Assembly: GCF_003795145.1 (NCBI RefSeq)
Contig: NZ_CP027786.1
Coordinates: 2,418,001 to 2,482,000 of the forward strand
DNA: 64,000 nucleotides
From: Tetragenococcus koreensis
GTDB taxonomy: Bacteria; Bacillota; Bacilli; Lactobacillales; Enterococcaceae
Direction: 5' to 3'
In this document: positions 9,811 to 19,772 of the stretch, in pieces
Numbering within the stretch: position 1 is the first letter of the stretch
Layout: every line of letters begins with the position of its first letter
Notes under the pieces: generated by a model
Told to the model about the DNA's origin: nothing
Seen by the model: the letters and a program-made list of their open reading frames with translations, nothing else
Database searches by the model: none
Position numbers and translations under genes: made by a program

Positions 9811-10112
9811 AATAAAAAGTAGTATTGGCTGAAAATAGTTACTAAGAGGATTAAAATTATACAATTATGTAATAAACGAACGCACGTATTTTTGACTAAT
9901 TATTTGAGCTAATTACTGATTAAATTAAAGGCAATACCTTAGCCTGAAATTCTGTAAAGGTTAGAAGAGGAGAAGAATTTTGTAAATGCTGTAAAACAAA
10001 AACGAGAGCTTTTATTGATTCTGCTATGCATGTAAAGCTAGCGTCTATCCAAATACACTCAATATTACCAACAATTTAGTAAGTTTTTATTATAATAAGG
10101 AAGGATAATATA
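9811..10112. other. AT-rich intergenic stretch without a recognised gene
   Basis: About 300 bp between the split gene and a small membrane protein. I see no credible reading frame or strong terminator. The AAGGAAGG ribosome-binding site of the next gene lies at its right end (about 10098-10105). It may contain decayed coding sequence, but nothing is recognisable. Confidence 0.4.
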
Positions 10113-10775
10113 ATGGAAAAACAATCACAGACAAACTCAGAGGATTTTTTTAATGAAATTTATAAATTTAGTTGTAGCCATTTTTTAACGTTGCATTTTT
10201 TTGTTCTTTTAACCACTGCAATATTACCACCCCTTTTGCCAGTGGCGGTTTCATTTATACTCACAGCAAGTAATGTTACTTTTAATATAATTGTAAAAGT
10301 TATATTGTTGGCTTTATATAGCTTATGTATAGGAAACGTTAGTTTAATGTTTATTCGCGATAAATTCTTTGGAAGAAATGAAAAATACAAAAGGAAATTA
10401 CTCAATAAATTTAAACAAAATCATATTTTTAAAGCTAGTCAAGTGAAACAATTAATAAAAGAAAAAGATTATTTATTAATTAAAAGTAAAAAAGAGAGAA
10501 ATCTAATTTTGAAAATACTTGTAAATTTTTTTAAATTGATAATCGTTCCAGCAGCTTTATCTTTATATAATTTGTTAACACCGTATCGTGCACTTATGGT
10601 TTTAACGTTTTTATTTCTTATTTCAATAGAATTTTTTATTTTTTGTTGGAAGAATTTTGACTATATGAAGTTAATAGGAATAAAAAATATATATAAATAT
10701 ACTCAAGTACAATATGAATTGGAATTTGCTGAAGAAAGTTTTAAACAGGAAGAAGAAAAACTCAAAATTAAATAA
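10113..10775 (+). CDS. Hypothetical multi-pass membrane protein
   Basis: A 220-residue protein I cannot assign to a family. It has about four hydrophobic segments, near residues 22-50, 57-80, 130-155 and 160-182. Between the two pairs lies a strongly basic loop (FGRNEKYKRKLLNKFKQ near 87-105), suggesting that this loop is cytoplasmic. The tail is charged and helical (LEFAEESFKQEEEKLK). Start choice is supported by AAGGAAGG 7-8 bp upstream. It is a single gene followed by a hairpin, in AT-rich accessory DNA beside the disrupted DUF6119 gene. No function is proposed. Confidence 0.6.
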   Translation: MEKQSQTNSEDFFNEIYKFSCSHFLTLHFFVLLTTAILPPLLPVAVSFILTASNVTFNIIVKVILLALYSLCIGNVSLMFIRDKFFGRNEKYKRKLLNKFKQNHIFKASQVKQLIKEKDYLLIKSKKERNLILKILVNFFKLIIVPAALSLYNLLTPYRALMVLTFLFLISIEFFIFCWKNFDYMKLIGIKNIYKYTQVQYELEFAEESFKQEEEKLKIK

Positions 10776-10808
10776 GAACGAGTGAAAGTATAAAAATAAA
10801 TGTTTTCC

Positions 10809-10864
10809 ATGCCTCTCAAAATAAACTATTTCAATCAACGCGTTTATATTTTATTTTGAGGCAT
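10809..10864. terminator. Hairpin after the membrane protein gene
   Basis: Arms near 10809-10825 and 10850-10864 pair as ATGCC...AAAATAAA with two bulged bases on the left. No clean T-run follows, so this is a likely but imperfect terminator separating the gene from the ribose operon. Confidence 0.45.
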
Positions 10865-10937
10865 AGAAATTGCTTTTGTTAAGTTAATTTTGGAAACGTC
10901 TGATTCATTTTTATAGAAACAATATATTATAAAAGTA

Positions 10938-10986
10938 TTGACTAATGTTTATGTACATATTATGCTTACTTTGTAAGCGATAACAA
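10938..10986 (+). promoter_or_regulatory. Ribose operon promoter with LacI-type operator
   Basis: TTGACT (10938-10943), a 17-bp spacer and TATGCT (10961-10966) form a good sigma-A promoter. Directly downstream, TTGTAAGCGATAACAA (10971-10986) is a pseudo-palindrome with the central CG of LacI-family operators. It is well placed for repression by RbsR, the first gene of the operon, which implies autoregulation. Confidence 0.7.
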
Positions 10987-11033
10987 TATTGCTGGGAAAA
11001 TAAATACAGGAAAAATTTAGAGTTGGTGGACAT

Positions 11034-12020
11034 ATGGCAACAATTAGAGAAGTAGCTGACAAAGCTGGAGTATCTGTGGCAACTGTTTCTAGAGCAATTA
11101 ACGATAGTGGATACGTTGGTAAAGAAGCTAAACGCAAAATAATGAAAGCGGTTAAAGAACTAAATTACAAGCCAAATGAGGTAGCTAGAAGTTTATATCA
11201 AAAATCTTCCAAAATGATCGGTTTATTATTACCAGATATAGCAAATCCTTTTTTTCCCTTAATTGCAAAAGGTGTAGAAGATGTAGCGCAGGAAAAAGGT
11301 TATATGGTGTTGTTGGGAAATGTGGAAGGGGATTCACATAGAGAACAAAAGTATATCGATTTCTTTTCGCAGTATAATGTTAGTGGCGTTTTATCGGCTA
11401 GCAGTGAAGCCCAAACTTTTGGTAAGGGGATTCCTATCGTATTTTTGGATAGAGTTAAAGATAGGAAAAATTTCTTTGTTACAGTAGATCATTTTAAAGG
11501 AGGACAATTAGCAGCCCAAACAATATTGAAAAGTAAACCTCGTAAAGTAGTCATCATGGTTGGACCACGACACGTGGATGTAGCAGTTGATCGTTTGCAA
11601 GGTGCAGAATCAATATTAAACGAGAGCCAGATCGACTACGAATTATTTGAAACAAGAACTTATCAGGCGGAAGATGCAGAAAAAACAGCAGAAGAATTAT
11701 TAAACAACTTTGAAAATATTGATTCAATCATCGCAAATAATGATATTTTTGCGCTTGCGATTATTAAAGAAGCTCTTAAGAGAGGATTAAGGGTTCCTGA
11801 AGATATCCAGATTATAGGATATGATAATACGCCATTCAGCAATTTTATGAATCCACAATTAACCACTGTTGCTCAGCCCGGCTACGAGATCGGATACGAG
11901 GCTGCACAAATTTTATTTAAAATCATCGATAAAGAAACTGTTCATAAAAGCGTATCATTGGAACCATATGTTATTGAAAGAGAATCGTTAAGAAAGGTAG
12001 GAGAACAAAAGAATGGCTAG
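11034..12020 (+). CDS. rbsR: LacI-family ribose operon repressor
   Basis: A 328-residue regulator with the LacI helix-turn-helix at the N-terminus (TIREVADKAGVSVATVSRAI), the hinge segment NEVARSL, and a periplasmic-binding-protein-like effector domain (IGLLLPDIANPFFPLIAKG to the C-terminus). It should bind the operator just upstream and release on binding ribose or a ribose phosphate. Its stop overlaps the start of rbsK by 8 bp, so it is co-transcribed with the genes it controls. The start follows GGTGG. The assignment to ribose rests on the operon. Confidence 0.9.
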   Translation: MATIREVADKAGVSVATVSRAINDSGYVGKEAKRKIMKAVKELNYKPNEVARSLYQKSSKMIGLLLPDIANPFFPLIAKGVEDVAQEKGYMVLLGNVEGDSHREQKYIDFFSQYNVSGVLSASSEAQTFGKGIPIVFLDRVKDRKNFFVTVDHFKGGQLAAQTILKSKPRKVVIMVGPRHVDVAVDRLQGAESILNESQIDYELFETRTYQAEDAEKTAEELLNNFENIDSIIANNDIFALAIIKEALKRGLRVPEDIQIIGYDNTPFSNFMNPQLTTVAQPGYEIGYEAAQILFKIIDKETVHKSVSLEPYVIERESLRKVGEQKNG

Positions 12021-12921
12021 AATTACAGTTGTTGGAAGTATTTCTACAGATTTTGTGGTTACAGTGTCAAGGCGACCTGAACTAGGAGAAACAATTGAAG
12101 GAGAATTATTCGAAACTAATTTTGGAGGGAAAGGAGCTAACCAAGCAGTTGCTGTTGCTAGATTAGGCGCCAAAACAAATATGGTTGGCGCTGTAGGGAA
12201 TGACGATTTTGGTGATTTACTTATTGCTAATTTAATCGAAGAAGGTATCTCTGTTGAAAATGTGGAACGGGTTACAGAACAACCATCTGGTGCGGCTTTT
12301 ATTAATATCGAAGCCAATGATAATTCGATTATTTATATTCCAGGAGCTAATGGAGAAGTAACAAGAGATTCAGTTAACCGAGCGCGTGCTGCATTTGACC
12401 AAAGTGATTTTGTCTTGATTCAAAACGAGGTTATTCAAGAGGTCGTGGAAGAAGTAATTGCCTACTGCTTCGAAAATAGGATACCTATTTTACTGAATCC
12501 AGCGCCTGGAAGGCCTCTTGGCGATGGTTATATTAATAAAGTAACTTATTTAACCCCTAATGAGACTGAATTTTCTATTTTATTTCCTGATGAAAAAATG
12601 GAAGATGTTATGAAAAGATATCCGAATAAATTGTTTGTCACATTGGGAGCTCAAGGCGTCAAGTATCATGATGGAAATGAAATAGTAAAAGTGGATGCAT
12701 TTGAACCGCAAGAAATTATCGACACCACTGGCGCAGGAGACACCTTTAATGGGGCTTTCGCTGTTGCAATTACTAAAAAATTATCCATTAAGGATTGTGT
12801 TGAATTCGCCAATTTAGCAGCTTCTCTTTCTATTCAGAAACATGGTGCACAAACTGGGATACCCTTATTAAATGAAATGAAGGACAGTGAATATTATGAA
12901 AAAAAATGGAATATTGAATAG
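12013..12921 (+). CDS. rbsK: Ribokinase
   Basis: A 302-residue PfkB-family sugar kinase that phosphorylates ribose to ribose 5-phosphate after ABC import. It shows the N-terminal signature [18 protein letters not shown] (residues about 36-53) and the C-terminal catalytic motif [13 protein letters not shown] (near 237-249), whose Asp is the catalytic base. Length is standard. It overlaps rbsR by 8 bp, and rbsD begins inside its last codons, consistent with translational coupling. Confidence 0.94.
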   Translation: MARITVVGSISTDFVVTVSRRPELGETIEGELFETNFGGKGANQAVAVARLGAKTNMVGAVGNDDFGDLLIANLIEEGISVENVERVTEQPSGAAFINIEANDNSIIYIPGANGEVTRDSVNRARAAFDQSDFVLIQNEVIQEVVEEVIAYCFENRIPILLNPAPGRPLGDGYINKVTYLTPNETEFSILFPDEKMEDVMKRYPNKLFVTLGAQGVKYHDGNEIVKVDAFEPQEIIDTTGAGDTFNGAFAVAITKKLSIKDCVEFANLAASLSIQKHGAQTGIPLLNEMKDSEYYEKKWNIE

Positions 12922-13294
12922 TGAAATAAGCAAAGTGTTATCTGATTTGGGACATACAGATCAGATAGTGATTGCTGATGCTGGGTTACCTGTGCCTGAG
13001 GGCGTCAAAAAAATCGATTTGGCGTTAACTGCTAACATGCCGACATTTGTGAATACTCTTAAAGCAGTTTTAGATGATATGGCAATTGAAAAAGTCTTCC
13101 TTGCTGAAGAGATCAATACCAAAAATAGAGATTTAGAAGAAGAAATTTTTGGTTTAATGGATAAGGATGTAGCGTACAACTATGTCTCTCATGAAGAATT
13201 TAAAAATTTAACAGAAGGTGCTAGGGCAATTATTCGCACAGGTGAATGTACTCCTTTTGCTAATATAATCCTTCAATCAAAACCAATTTTTTAG
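12896..13294 (+). CDS. rbsD: D-ribose pyranase
   Basis: A 132-residue protein that interconverts beta-pyranose and beta-furanose forms of ribose, supplying the form used by ribokinase. The N-terminus [22 protein letters not shown] is the family hallmark and holds the catalytic His20. The C-terminal [13 protein letters not shown] is also conserved. The start at 12896 is preferred over 12887 because homologues begin MKK and AAGGACAG precedes it. It overlaps the end of rbsK. Confidence 0.93.
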   Translation: MKKNGILNSEISKVLSDLGHTDQIVIADAGLPVPEGVKKIDLALTANMPTFVNTLKAVLDDMAIEKVFLAEEINTKNRDLEEEIFGLMDKDVAYNYVSHEEFKNLTEGARAIIRTGECTPFANIILQSKPIF

Positions 13295-13305
13295 GAGGCG
13301 TCACG

Positions 13306-14790
13306 GTGGAGATTAGACTAGAAAATATAAAAAAGACATTTGGTGATAATGTTGTACTTAGTGACACAAATTTTGACTTAAAAACAGGAGAGGTCCATGC
13401 TCTAGTTGGGGAAAATGGGGCCGGTAAGTCAACTTTGATGAATATTCTTACAGGTCTACATGAACAAAACGAAGGGAAAGTTCTGGTTGATGGAGTAGAA
13501 ACTAAATTTTCAAATCCCAGCGAAGCAGAAGAAAATGGGGTCAGTTTTATTCATCAAGAAATGATTACATGGCCTGATATGACCGTTTTGGAAAATATGT
13601 TTATGGGAAAAGAGATCAGAAATACAATTGGCTGGGTCAATAATAAGGAAATGACTAAACAAGCGACAAAAGTTTTCGAGGAACTTGGTTTTTCTATTGA
13701 TTTGAATCGTGAAATGCGTACCTTAAGTGTGGGACAACAACAACTGATTGAGATTTCCAAGACACTTTTAAATGATGCAAAAGTGATTATCATGGACGAA
13801 CCAACAGCTGCTTTAGCAGGAAAAGAAATCAATATGTTATTTGGTATTATAAAAAAATTGTCTGCTGAGGGCGTTTCAATCATTTATATTTCCCATCGAA
13901 TGGAAGAAATATTTGAAATTAGCGATCGAGTGACAGTGATGCGTGATGGTGTCACGGTAAGCACTAAGTTAACGAAAGACACAGATAATGATGAAATTGT
14001 TAAACAAATGGTTGGAAGAGATATAGAAAATTATTATCCAGATATGAACATCGAAAAGGGAAATGTCATATTGGAAATAGAGCATTTAACCAGAAAAAAT
14101 GTTTTTGAAGATGTTTCTTTTCAATTGCATGAGGGAGAAATACTTACCTTTTCTGGATTAATGGGTGCAGGCAGGACTGAAATTATGAGATCCATCTTTG
14201 GCGCAGACTCGTCCAGCTCGGGGCGAATAGTAGTCAACGGTAATGAAGCGAAAATAAAAAGCCCTTTTGATGCCATCAAAGCAGGAATAGGATTTGTGAC
14301 AGAAAATCGAAAAGACGAGGGGCTTATTCTTGATTTTTCAATACGGGATAATGTAAGCCTTACCGCTTTAAATGAGTTTTCGAAAGGAGGATGGATCAAT
14401 CGAAAAGAAGAAGGAGAATTTGTTGACTTATTGGTAAAGAGGCTAAGTGTAAAAATGACAGATATCAATCAACCAGCGCTTTCTTTGTCGGGAGGTAACC
14501 AACAGAAAGTGGTTTTAGCAAAATGGATTGGTGTGGGTCTAAATGTTCTGATTTTGGATGAACCAACCCGTGGAGTAGACGTTGGCGCCAAAAGAGAAAT
14601 TTATGAATTGATGAAGGAATTAGCCCAACGAGGAGTAGGCATTATTGTTGTTTCGAGTGATTTACCTGAAGTTATTGGTATCAGTGATCGAGTTCTTGTC
14701 GTTTACGAAGGAACTGTCACTGGCGAGTTGAATAAAGAAGAACTGACTGAAGAAAATATCATGACATATGCAACAGGAGGTTCCAAATGA
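13306..14790 (+). CDS. rbsA: Ribose ABC transporter ATP-binding protein
   Basis: A 494-residue tandem ATPase energising ribose import. The first nucleotide-binding domain has Walker A GENGAGKST (near residue 34), signature LSVGQQQLIEI and Walker B VIIMDEPTAAL. The second half has the degenerate P-loop GLMGAGRTEI, signature LSGGNQQKV and Walker B LILDEPTRGVD. This asymmetry is typical of RbsA. The start is GTG at 13306 behind TAGGAGG. The end overlaps the start of rbsC by 4 bp. Confidence 0.95.
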   Translation: MEIRLENIKKTFGDNVVLSDTNFDLKTGEVHALVGENGAGKSTLMNILTGLHEQNEGKVLVDGVETKFSNPSEAEENGVSFIHQEMITWPDMTVLENMFMGKEIRNTIGWVNNKEMTKQATKVFEELGFSIDLNREMRTLSVGQQQLIEISKTLLNDAKVIIMDEPTAALAGKEINMLFGIIKKLSAEGVSIIYISHRMEEIFEISDRVTVMRDGVTVSTKLTKDTDNDEIVKQMVGRDIENYYPDMNIEKGNVILEIEHLTRKNVFEDVSFQLHEGEILTFSGLMGAGRTEIMRSIFGADSSSSGRIVVNGNEAKIKSPFDAIKAGIGFVTENRKDEGLILDFSIRDNVSLTALNEFSKGGWINRKEEGEFVDLLVKRLSVKMTDINQPALSLSGGNQQKVVLAKWIGVGLNVLILDEPTRGVDVGAKREIYELMKELAQRGVGIIVVSSDLPEVIGISDRVLVVYEGTVTGELNKEELTEENIMTYATGGSK

Positions 14791-15752
14791 AAGATACTGC
14801 AGAAAACAAAACAAAAAAAGAACTAAAACGAAGTGAGTTTTATCGAAAACTTGGTCCTTTATTAGCTTTAATTGTTCTTATTATTCTTGTAACAGTTATG
14901 AATCCAAGCTTTATAACCCCTACGAATTTACTGAATCTATTACGTCAAGCATCTGTCAACGCTTTAATCGCTTTTGGGATGACATTTGTCATAATCACAG
15001 GAGGTATCGATTTATCTGTGGGTTCAATCTTAGCCCTCAGTGGTGCGTTAACAGCTGGTTTAATAGCAGAGGGACTCCCTCCTATTGTCGGAATTATTGG
15101 AGGCCTTTTCTTTGGCGGGATTATGGGGCTATTTAATGGATTTCTAGTAACAAAAGGAAGAGTAGCTCCATTTATTGCAACACTAGCAACTATGACAATT
15201 TATCGGGGTTTAACACTTATTTACACTGGTGGCAACCCAATTACAGGATTTGGCGGAGGATATTTATTTCAATTTGTAGGTAGAGGGTATTTGTTTGGAA
15301 TCCCTTTTCCAGTCATTATCATGTTTCTAGCATTTGCTCTCCTTTATTGTTTATTGCATAAAATGACATTTGGTAGAAAGACGCTTTCAGTAGGGGGAAA
15401 TGAAGACGCCTCTTTCATAGCAGGTATTAAAACCGATCGAATCAAAATGGCTGTGTATTCAATATCCGGTGTTCTTTCGGCTGTTGCAGGATTGATTTTA
15501 GCCTCTCGTTTGAATTCAGCGCAACCAACAGCAGGTACAACTTATGAATTAGATGCTATTGCAGCGGTTGTTATTGGAGGAACAAGTTTATCAGGAGGAA
15601 AGGGGAGATTATTTGGAACATTTGTCGGTGCTTTGATTATGGGAACATTGAATAATGGGTTGAACTTATTGGGCGTATCAAGTTTTTATCAGCAAGTAGT
15701 TCAAGGAATTGTGATTATTATCGCCGTATTAATTGATCGTAAAGGAAACTAA
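14787..15752 (+). CDS. rbsC: Ribose ABC transporter permease
   Basis: A 321-residue membrane permease with 8-10 hydrophobic segments. It carries the conserved FVIITGGIDLSVGSILALSG block (near residues 68-88), which is characteristic of sugar permeases of the RbsC/AraH type, and the C-terminal VIGGTSLSGGKGRLFGT that faces the ATPase. It overlaps rbsA by 4 bp, indicating translational coupling, and is followed 15 bp later by rbsB. Confidence 0.94.
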   Translation: MKDTAENKTKKELKRSEFYRKLGPLLALIVLIILVTVMNPSFITPTNLLNLLRQASVNALIAFGMTFVIITGGIDLSVGSILALSGALTAGLIAEGLPPIVGIIGGLFFGGIMGLFNGFLVTKGRVAPFIATLATMTIYRGLTLIYTGGNPITGFGGGYLFQFVGRGYLFGIPFPVIIMFLAFALLYCLLHKMTFGRKTLSVGGNEDASFIAGIKTDRIKMAVYSISGVLSAVAGLILASRLNSAQPTAGTTYELDAIAAVVIGGTSLSGGKGRLFGTFVGALIMGTLNNGLNLLGVSSFYQQVVQGIVIIIAVLIDRKGN

Positions 15753-15767
15753 CTAAGGAGGAGACTA

Positions 15768-16733
15768 ATGAAGAGATTTGGTTTAAAAAAACAACTATTA
15801 CTCATGGTAACAATGATTTTTGCATTTATATTGACAGCCTGCGGTAATGCAGCAAGGTTAGAGGGCGAAGGTGGCGATGAAGGTGAAACTGAAGAATTAG
15901 CTCCTGAAGATATCACTATTGGTCTGTCTGTCTCTACTTTGAATAACCCATTCTTTGGACAACTAGAAAAAGGCGTAGTAGAAACAGCAGAAGAGCAAGG
16001 TTCAACCGTTCAAACCGTTGATGCACAAGATGATACGGCAACGCAAATTAACGATATTGATGATTTGATTCAACAAGATGTTGATATTTTGCTTATCAAC
16101 CCAGTAGATTCTGATTCGATTGTACCAGCAGTAGAATCTGCTAACGACGCAAATATCCCTGTTATTACATTGGATCGGTCAAGTTCTGATGGGGAAGTAA
16201 TAACTTTGATTGCTTCTGACAATGTTGAAGGTGGGGAAATGGCTGCAAAATATATCGTTGATTCTGTAGGAGAAGATGCTAATGTTGTGCAGATTGAAGG
16301 GGTTCCTGGAGCATCAGCAACTAATGAACGTGGTGAAGGATTTAATAATGTTGCTGAAGATCAACTGAATGTTCTTGAATCGCAATCGGGAAACTTCAAT
16401 CGTTCAGAAGGACTAGATGTGATGGAAAACTTATTGCAATCCCATTCGGATATTGATGCAGTGTTTTCACAAAATGATGAAATGGCATTAGGTGCTATTG
16501 AGGCCTTAGAGTCTGCTGGATTAGACGATGATGTTATGGTCATTGGCTTTGATGGAAACGATGATGCTATCCAGTCAGTAGAAGATGGTGATTTGGATGG
16601 CACTGTTGCCCAACAACCTTATGATATGGGTGAACTGGGCGTAGAAGCTGTCTATGACCATTTCTCTGGCGAAACAGTGGAAGAAGAAATTTCTTCACCT
16701 TTAGAATTAGTTACGGCTGAAGATGAAGATTAA
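15768..16733 (+). CDS. rbsB: Ribose-binding lipoprotein of the ABC transporter
   Basis: A 321-residue extracellular binding protein anchored by a lipidated cysteine. The signal peptide MKRFGLKKQLLLMV and hydrophobic core end in the lipobox ILTAC with Cys25. An acidic linker rich in Glu and Gly follows, then a type I periplasmic-binding domain (ITIGLSVSTLNNPFFGQL). The protein is strikingly acidic throughout, which could reflect a salt-tolerant lifestyle (inference). It is the last gene of the operon and is followed by a terminator. Confidence 0.93.
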   Translation: MKRFGLKKQLLLMVTMIFAFILTACGNAARLEGEGGDEGETEELAPEDITIGLSVSTLNNPFFGQLEKGVVETAEEQGSTVQTVDAQDDTATQINDIDDLIQQDVDILLINPVDSDSIVPAVESANDANIPVITLDRSSSDGEVITLIASDNVEGGEMAAKYIVDSVGEDANVVQIEGVPGASATNERGEGFNNVAEDQLNVLESQSGNFNRSEGLDVMENLLQSHSDIDAVFSQNDEMALGAIEALESAGLDDDVMVIGFDGNDDAIQSVEDGDLDGTVAQQPYDMGELGVEAVYDHFSGETVEEEISSPLELVTAEDED

Positions 16734-16772
16734 TAAGGTTTAACTTAAAAGTGTTTGTTTTAAAATTAAAAT

Positions 16773-16826
16773 CATCCCTACTTGTTCTAGCGCGCGTCTA
16801 GTTTGATATACAAGTAGGGGTGTTTT
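16773..16826 (+). terminator. Terminator of the ribose operon
   Basis: A 13-bp stem (CATCCCTACTTGT at 16773-16785 with ACAAGTAGGGGTG at 16810-16822, one G-U pair) is followed by TTTT. It also lies beyond the 3-prime end of the convergent ROK gene, so it could serve both strands. Confidence 0.85.
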
Positions 16827-16862
16827 GTTATTAAGGCGTTTTAAAAAATAACCAAAAACTTG

Positions 16863-18014
16863 TTATATGTTTATTTTAAATTTGATCCTATTTAATTTTA
16901 AAAACTGTCTAATAACGAGCGAAATACAACCAAATAATGTAGTTTTACCTTCTAAAGAAGTATTTTGTATGTGGACATTGCTGCTATTCCTACTTGTTAA
17001 ATGTTTTTCTATAATGTTAATTAAATCCGGAATTTTACGGTAAAGTTCATTATTTATAACTACTATTTCAGGGTCATACATACTAACGATGTTGTTTATT
17101 CCTATACTTAATAATTTAGCGTTATTTTTTAATAGTTGTACAATTTCCTCATCATTATACCAATAGTAGGCAATATTATGAAGATTACAGATCTCTATCT
17201 TCTTTAGTTGGGAGATTTCTCTATATAATACAGATGTTGAAGCGTATTGTTCTAAACAGCCATGGTTACCACACGGACATAATCTACCATCAGGATATAA
17301 GGTCGTATGTCCAATCTCACCAGCGTTACCATTTTTTCCGTTATATAAAGTTCCTTTTTCAACAATGCCAGCGCCTATACCATCTTGGATGCTAATACTT
17401 ATTAAATTTTCTGAGTTAGAAGTGAAGGTGTACTCTCCTAGCGCGCTTGCATTGGCTTCGTTAATTAAAAAAACTGGTAAATTTATATTAGAGCTTAATT
17501 TTTCTTGGAGTTCAATTTCATCTATGTCAGAATATGGAACGAAAGTTATCCTATTTTTGTAAACACTTCCATGAATAGCCACACCAACTCCAATAATTCC
17601 ATAACTGGTTCTTGGCGAATTTTTACATAATTGTTGGATTATTTGAGACAAAATATCAATAATATTATGTTGATTGATTGTTATGTGTACATAATTTTTT
17701 TCTTTTATTAACTTACCGTTTATATATGATAAACCGCTTTTTATATAGTTTCGACCGATTTCAATGCCGATAGCTAAAGCACTACTCCCATTGAATTTTA
17801 AATAAATGGGACGGCGTCCACCAGAAATAGTGGAGTTGCCTACTTTACTTTCATAGATGATTTCTTTATCTATTAAAGTTTTAGTTATATCTGAAATAGA
17901 AGATTTGGTAAGGTTAGTAATTTTGGTTAATTTTGCTCTAGAAATTTCTTGATAGTTTATAATATCTTCTAACACGAGAGATTCACTTTGATGGGTTGGG
18001 TTATAAATTTGCAT
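16863..18014 (-). CDS. xylR: ROK-family transcriptional repressor, probably the xylose repressor
   Basis: A protein of about 383 residues. The start ATG at 18014 (MQIYNPTHQSESLVLEDIIN) has a strong AAGGAG on the minus strand; an upstream in-frame ATG at 18086 lacks one. The N-terminal winged helix (ISRAKLTKITNLTKSSISDIT) binds DNA. The ROK core contains GGRRPIYLKF, an ATPase-like GIGAGIVEKGTLYNG, and the zinc-binding CPCGNHGCLEQYAS. The gene faces away from xylA across a region holding a palindromic operator, so repression of the xylose operon with xylose as inducer is the likely role. Confidence 0.85.
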   Translation of the reverse strand: MQIYNPTHQSESLVLEDIINYQEISRAKLTKITNLTKSSISDITKTLIDKEIIYESKVGNSTISGGRRPIYLKFNGSSALAIGIEIGRNYIKSGLSYINGKLIKEKNYVHITINQHNIIDILSQIIQQLCKNSPRTSYGIIGVGVAIHGSVYKNRITFVPYSDIDEIELQEKLSSNINLPVFLINEANASALGEYTFTSNSENLISISIQDGIGAGIVEKGTLYNGKNGNAGEIGHTTLYPDGRLCPCGNHGCLEQYASTSVLYREISQLKKIEICNLHNIAYYWYNDEEIVQLLKNNAKLLSIGINNIVSMYDPEIVVINNELYRKIPDLINIIEKHLTSRNSSNVHIQNTSLEGKTTLFGCISLVIRQFLKLNRIKFKINI

Positions 18015-18352
18015 TATTGAAACTCCTTTTGTATTTAATAATTTTAAGGGGGCTGTTTTTATTAGTTTAATATTGAATGTGTTCAAATTTAGGAATAGGA
18101 TTTGTCAACAAAATTTATTTTATCTTGAATAGATTTTTAAGTAGCTAAACCATCTTGGGTTAGGCTTGGGTGAGCTGAAGATATAAAAAGTAAAATTAGC
18201 AAAGCTAAAGCATAATCAGTAATAACTAACAGAAAGGAAACTTCAACGGTTACGTTACACGAATCATAAACACTTTGCAATCCAATCTAGGCTTTTCATA
18301 TAGTAATTATGCTATTAAAATTTCATTTTGTCGAAACAAACGAAATATATTC

Positions 18353-18426
18353 TGAAAGCGCTTGACAACATAAAATTAGCATTGTAGAATGATTTTAAAC
18401 AGTTAGTACGAGTTGCGTACCAACTG
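18353..18426 (+). promoter_or_regulatory. xylA promoter with cre site and palindromic xyl operator
   Basis: TTGACA (18362-18367) and TAGAAT (18385-18390) are spaced 17 bp. A near-consensus cre box, TGAAAGCGCTTGACA (18353-18367), covers the -35, pointing to CcpA repression. Just past the start site, an 11-bp inverted repeat with one mismatch (CAGTTAGTACG at 18400-18410, CGTACCAACTG at 18416-18426) is the likely XylR operator. A minus-strand TTGACA at 18108-18103 may serve the divergent repressor. The remaining 18115-18350 stretch shows no gene. Confidence 0.82.
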
Positions 18427-18446
18427 AGAAGAAAGGTGGAAAATAA

Positions 18447-19754
18447 ATGAATTATTTTGAAAGCGTTCCAAAAATCAAGTATGAAGGTAAAGATACAGAT
18501 AACAAATATGCATTTCGGCATTATAATCCAGAAGAAATTATTTTAGGTAAACCGATGAAAGACCACTTACGTTTTGCAGTTGCCTTTTGGCATACGATGA
18601 CAGAAGACGGTTCTGATCCTTTTGGAGACGGGACTTATCAGAGAAACTGGGAAGGTAACAGCCCAATGGACACAGCTAAGAATCGTGTTGATGCATTTTT
18701 TGAAATATTGGAAAAATTGGATGCTGAGTACTTTTGCTTTCATGATGTTGACATAGCACCTCAAGGAGATTCCTTAAAAGAATTTTTTGAAAACATTGAT
18801 GTTATAACGGATTACATTAAAGAAAAAATGGATAAAACAGGAATTAAATTATTATGGAATACTGCAAATATGTTTACACATCCAAGGTTTGTTAACGGAG
18901 CAGCAACAACGAATAATGCTGATGTTTATTCTATTGCAGCGGCACAAGTTAAAAAGGGGTTAGACGTTAGTAAAAAACTAAATGGTGAGAATTATGTTTT
19001 TTGGGGCGGTAGAGAAGGCTATGAAAACCTATTGAATACAGATATGAATTTTGAGTTAGATAATTTAGCGCGTTTTTACCGAATGGTTATTGATTATGCA
19101 AAGAGCATTGACCACCAACCTCAATTCTTAATTGAACCAAAACCAAAGGAACCAACCAAGCACCAATATGATTATGACGCAGCTACTGCGATGGCATTCA
19201 TACAAAAGTATGAATTAGAAAATGATTTTAAACTAAATCTTGAAGCAAATCATGCAATTCTTGCTGGTCATACATTTGAACATGAGATAAACGTCGCAAG
19301 AAATTATGATTCATTGGGTTCGTTGGATGCAAACCAAGGAGATTTATTACTTGGTTGGGATACTGACGAATTTCCTACTGATATATATACTGCTACTTTA
19401 GCCATGTATGAAGTCTTAGAAAATGATGGCATAGCACCCGGAGGAATTAACTTTGATGCAAAAGTTAGAAGAACGTCATTTGAAATGGAAGATTTAGTTC
19501 TAGCACATATTGCAGGAATGGACACGTATGCTAGGGGGTTGCGTTCAGCAGCCAAAATGAAAAACGATAAATTTTTTGAACAAATTATTGAAGATAGATA
19601 CGCAAGTTTTTCCGCTGGAATTGGAAAACAAATTATCGAAAATAAGGAAGATTTAGAATCGTTAACTAAATATGCTTTGTCACTTAATGAAGTAGAAAAT
19701 AAATCTGGACACATTGAACATATCAAGTCACTCATGAATGATTATTTAGTGTAG
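18447..19754 (+). CDS. xylA: Xylose isomerase
   Basis: A 435-residue TIM-barrel metal enzyme converting D-xylose to D-xylulose. Conserved motifs include the active-site histidine region [24 protein letters not shown] (near residue 185-195), and the metal-ligand segment [18 protein letters not shown] with its Glu. Length is that of class II enzymes. The start follows AAGGTGG. It is the first gene of the operon, directly under the cre and palindrome-controlled promoter. xylB follows 18 bp later. Confidence 0.96.
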   Translation: MNYFESVPKIKYEGKDTDNKYAFRHYNPEEIILGKPMKDHLRFAVAFWHTMTEDGSDPFGDGTYQRNWEGNSPMDTAKNRVDAFFEILEKLDAEYFCFHDVDIAPQGDSLKEFFENIDVITDYIKEKMDKTGIKLLWNTANMFTHPRFVNGAATTNNADVYSIAAAQVKKGLDVSKKLNGENYVFWGGREGYENLLNTDMNFELDNLARFYRMVIDYAKSIDHQPQFLIEPKPKEPTKHQYDYDAATAMAFIQKYELENDFKLNLEANHAILAGHTFEHEINVARNYDSLGSLDANQGDLLLGWDTDEFPTDIYTATLAMYEVLENDGIAPGGINFDAKVRRTSFEMEDLVLAHIAGMDTYARGLRSAAKMKNDKFFEQIIEDRYASFSAGIGKQIIENKEDLESLTKYALSLNEVENKSGHIEHIKSLMNDYLV

Positions 19755-19772
19755 AAAGTATAGGTGATTGAA

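Noticed and set aside
17365-17562. 65-codon plus-strand frame within the ROK repressor gene
   Set aside because: Antisense shadow of a well-supported gene.
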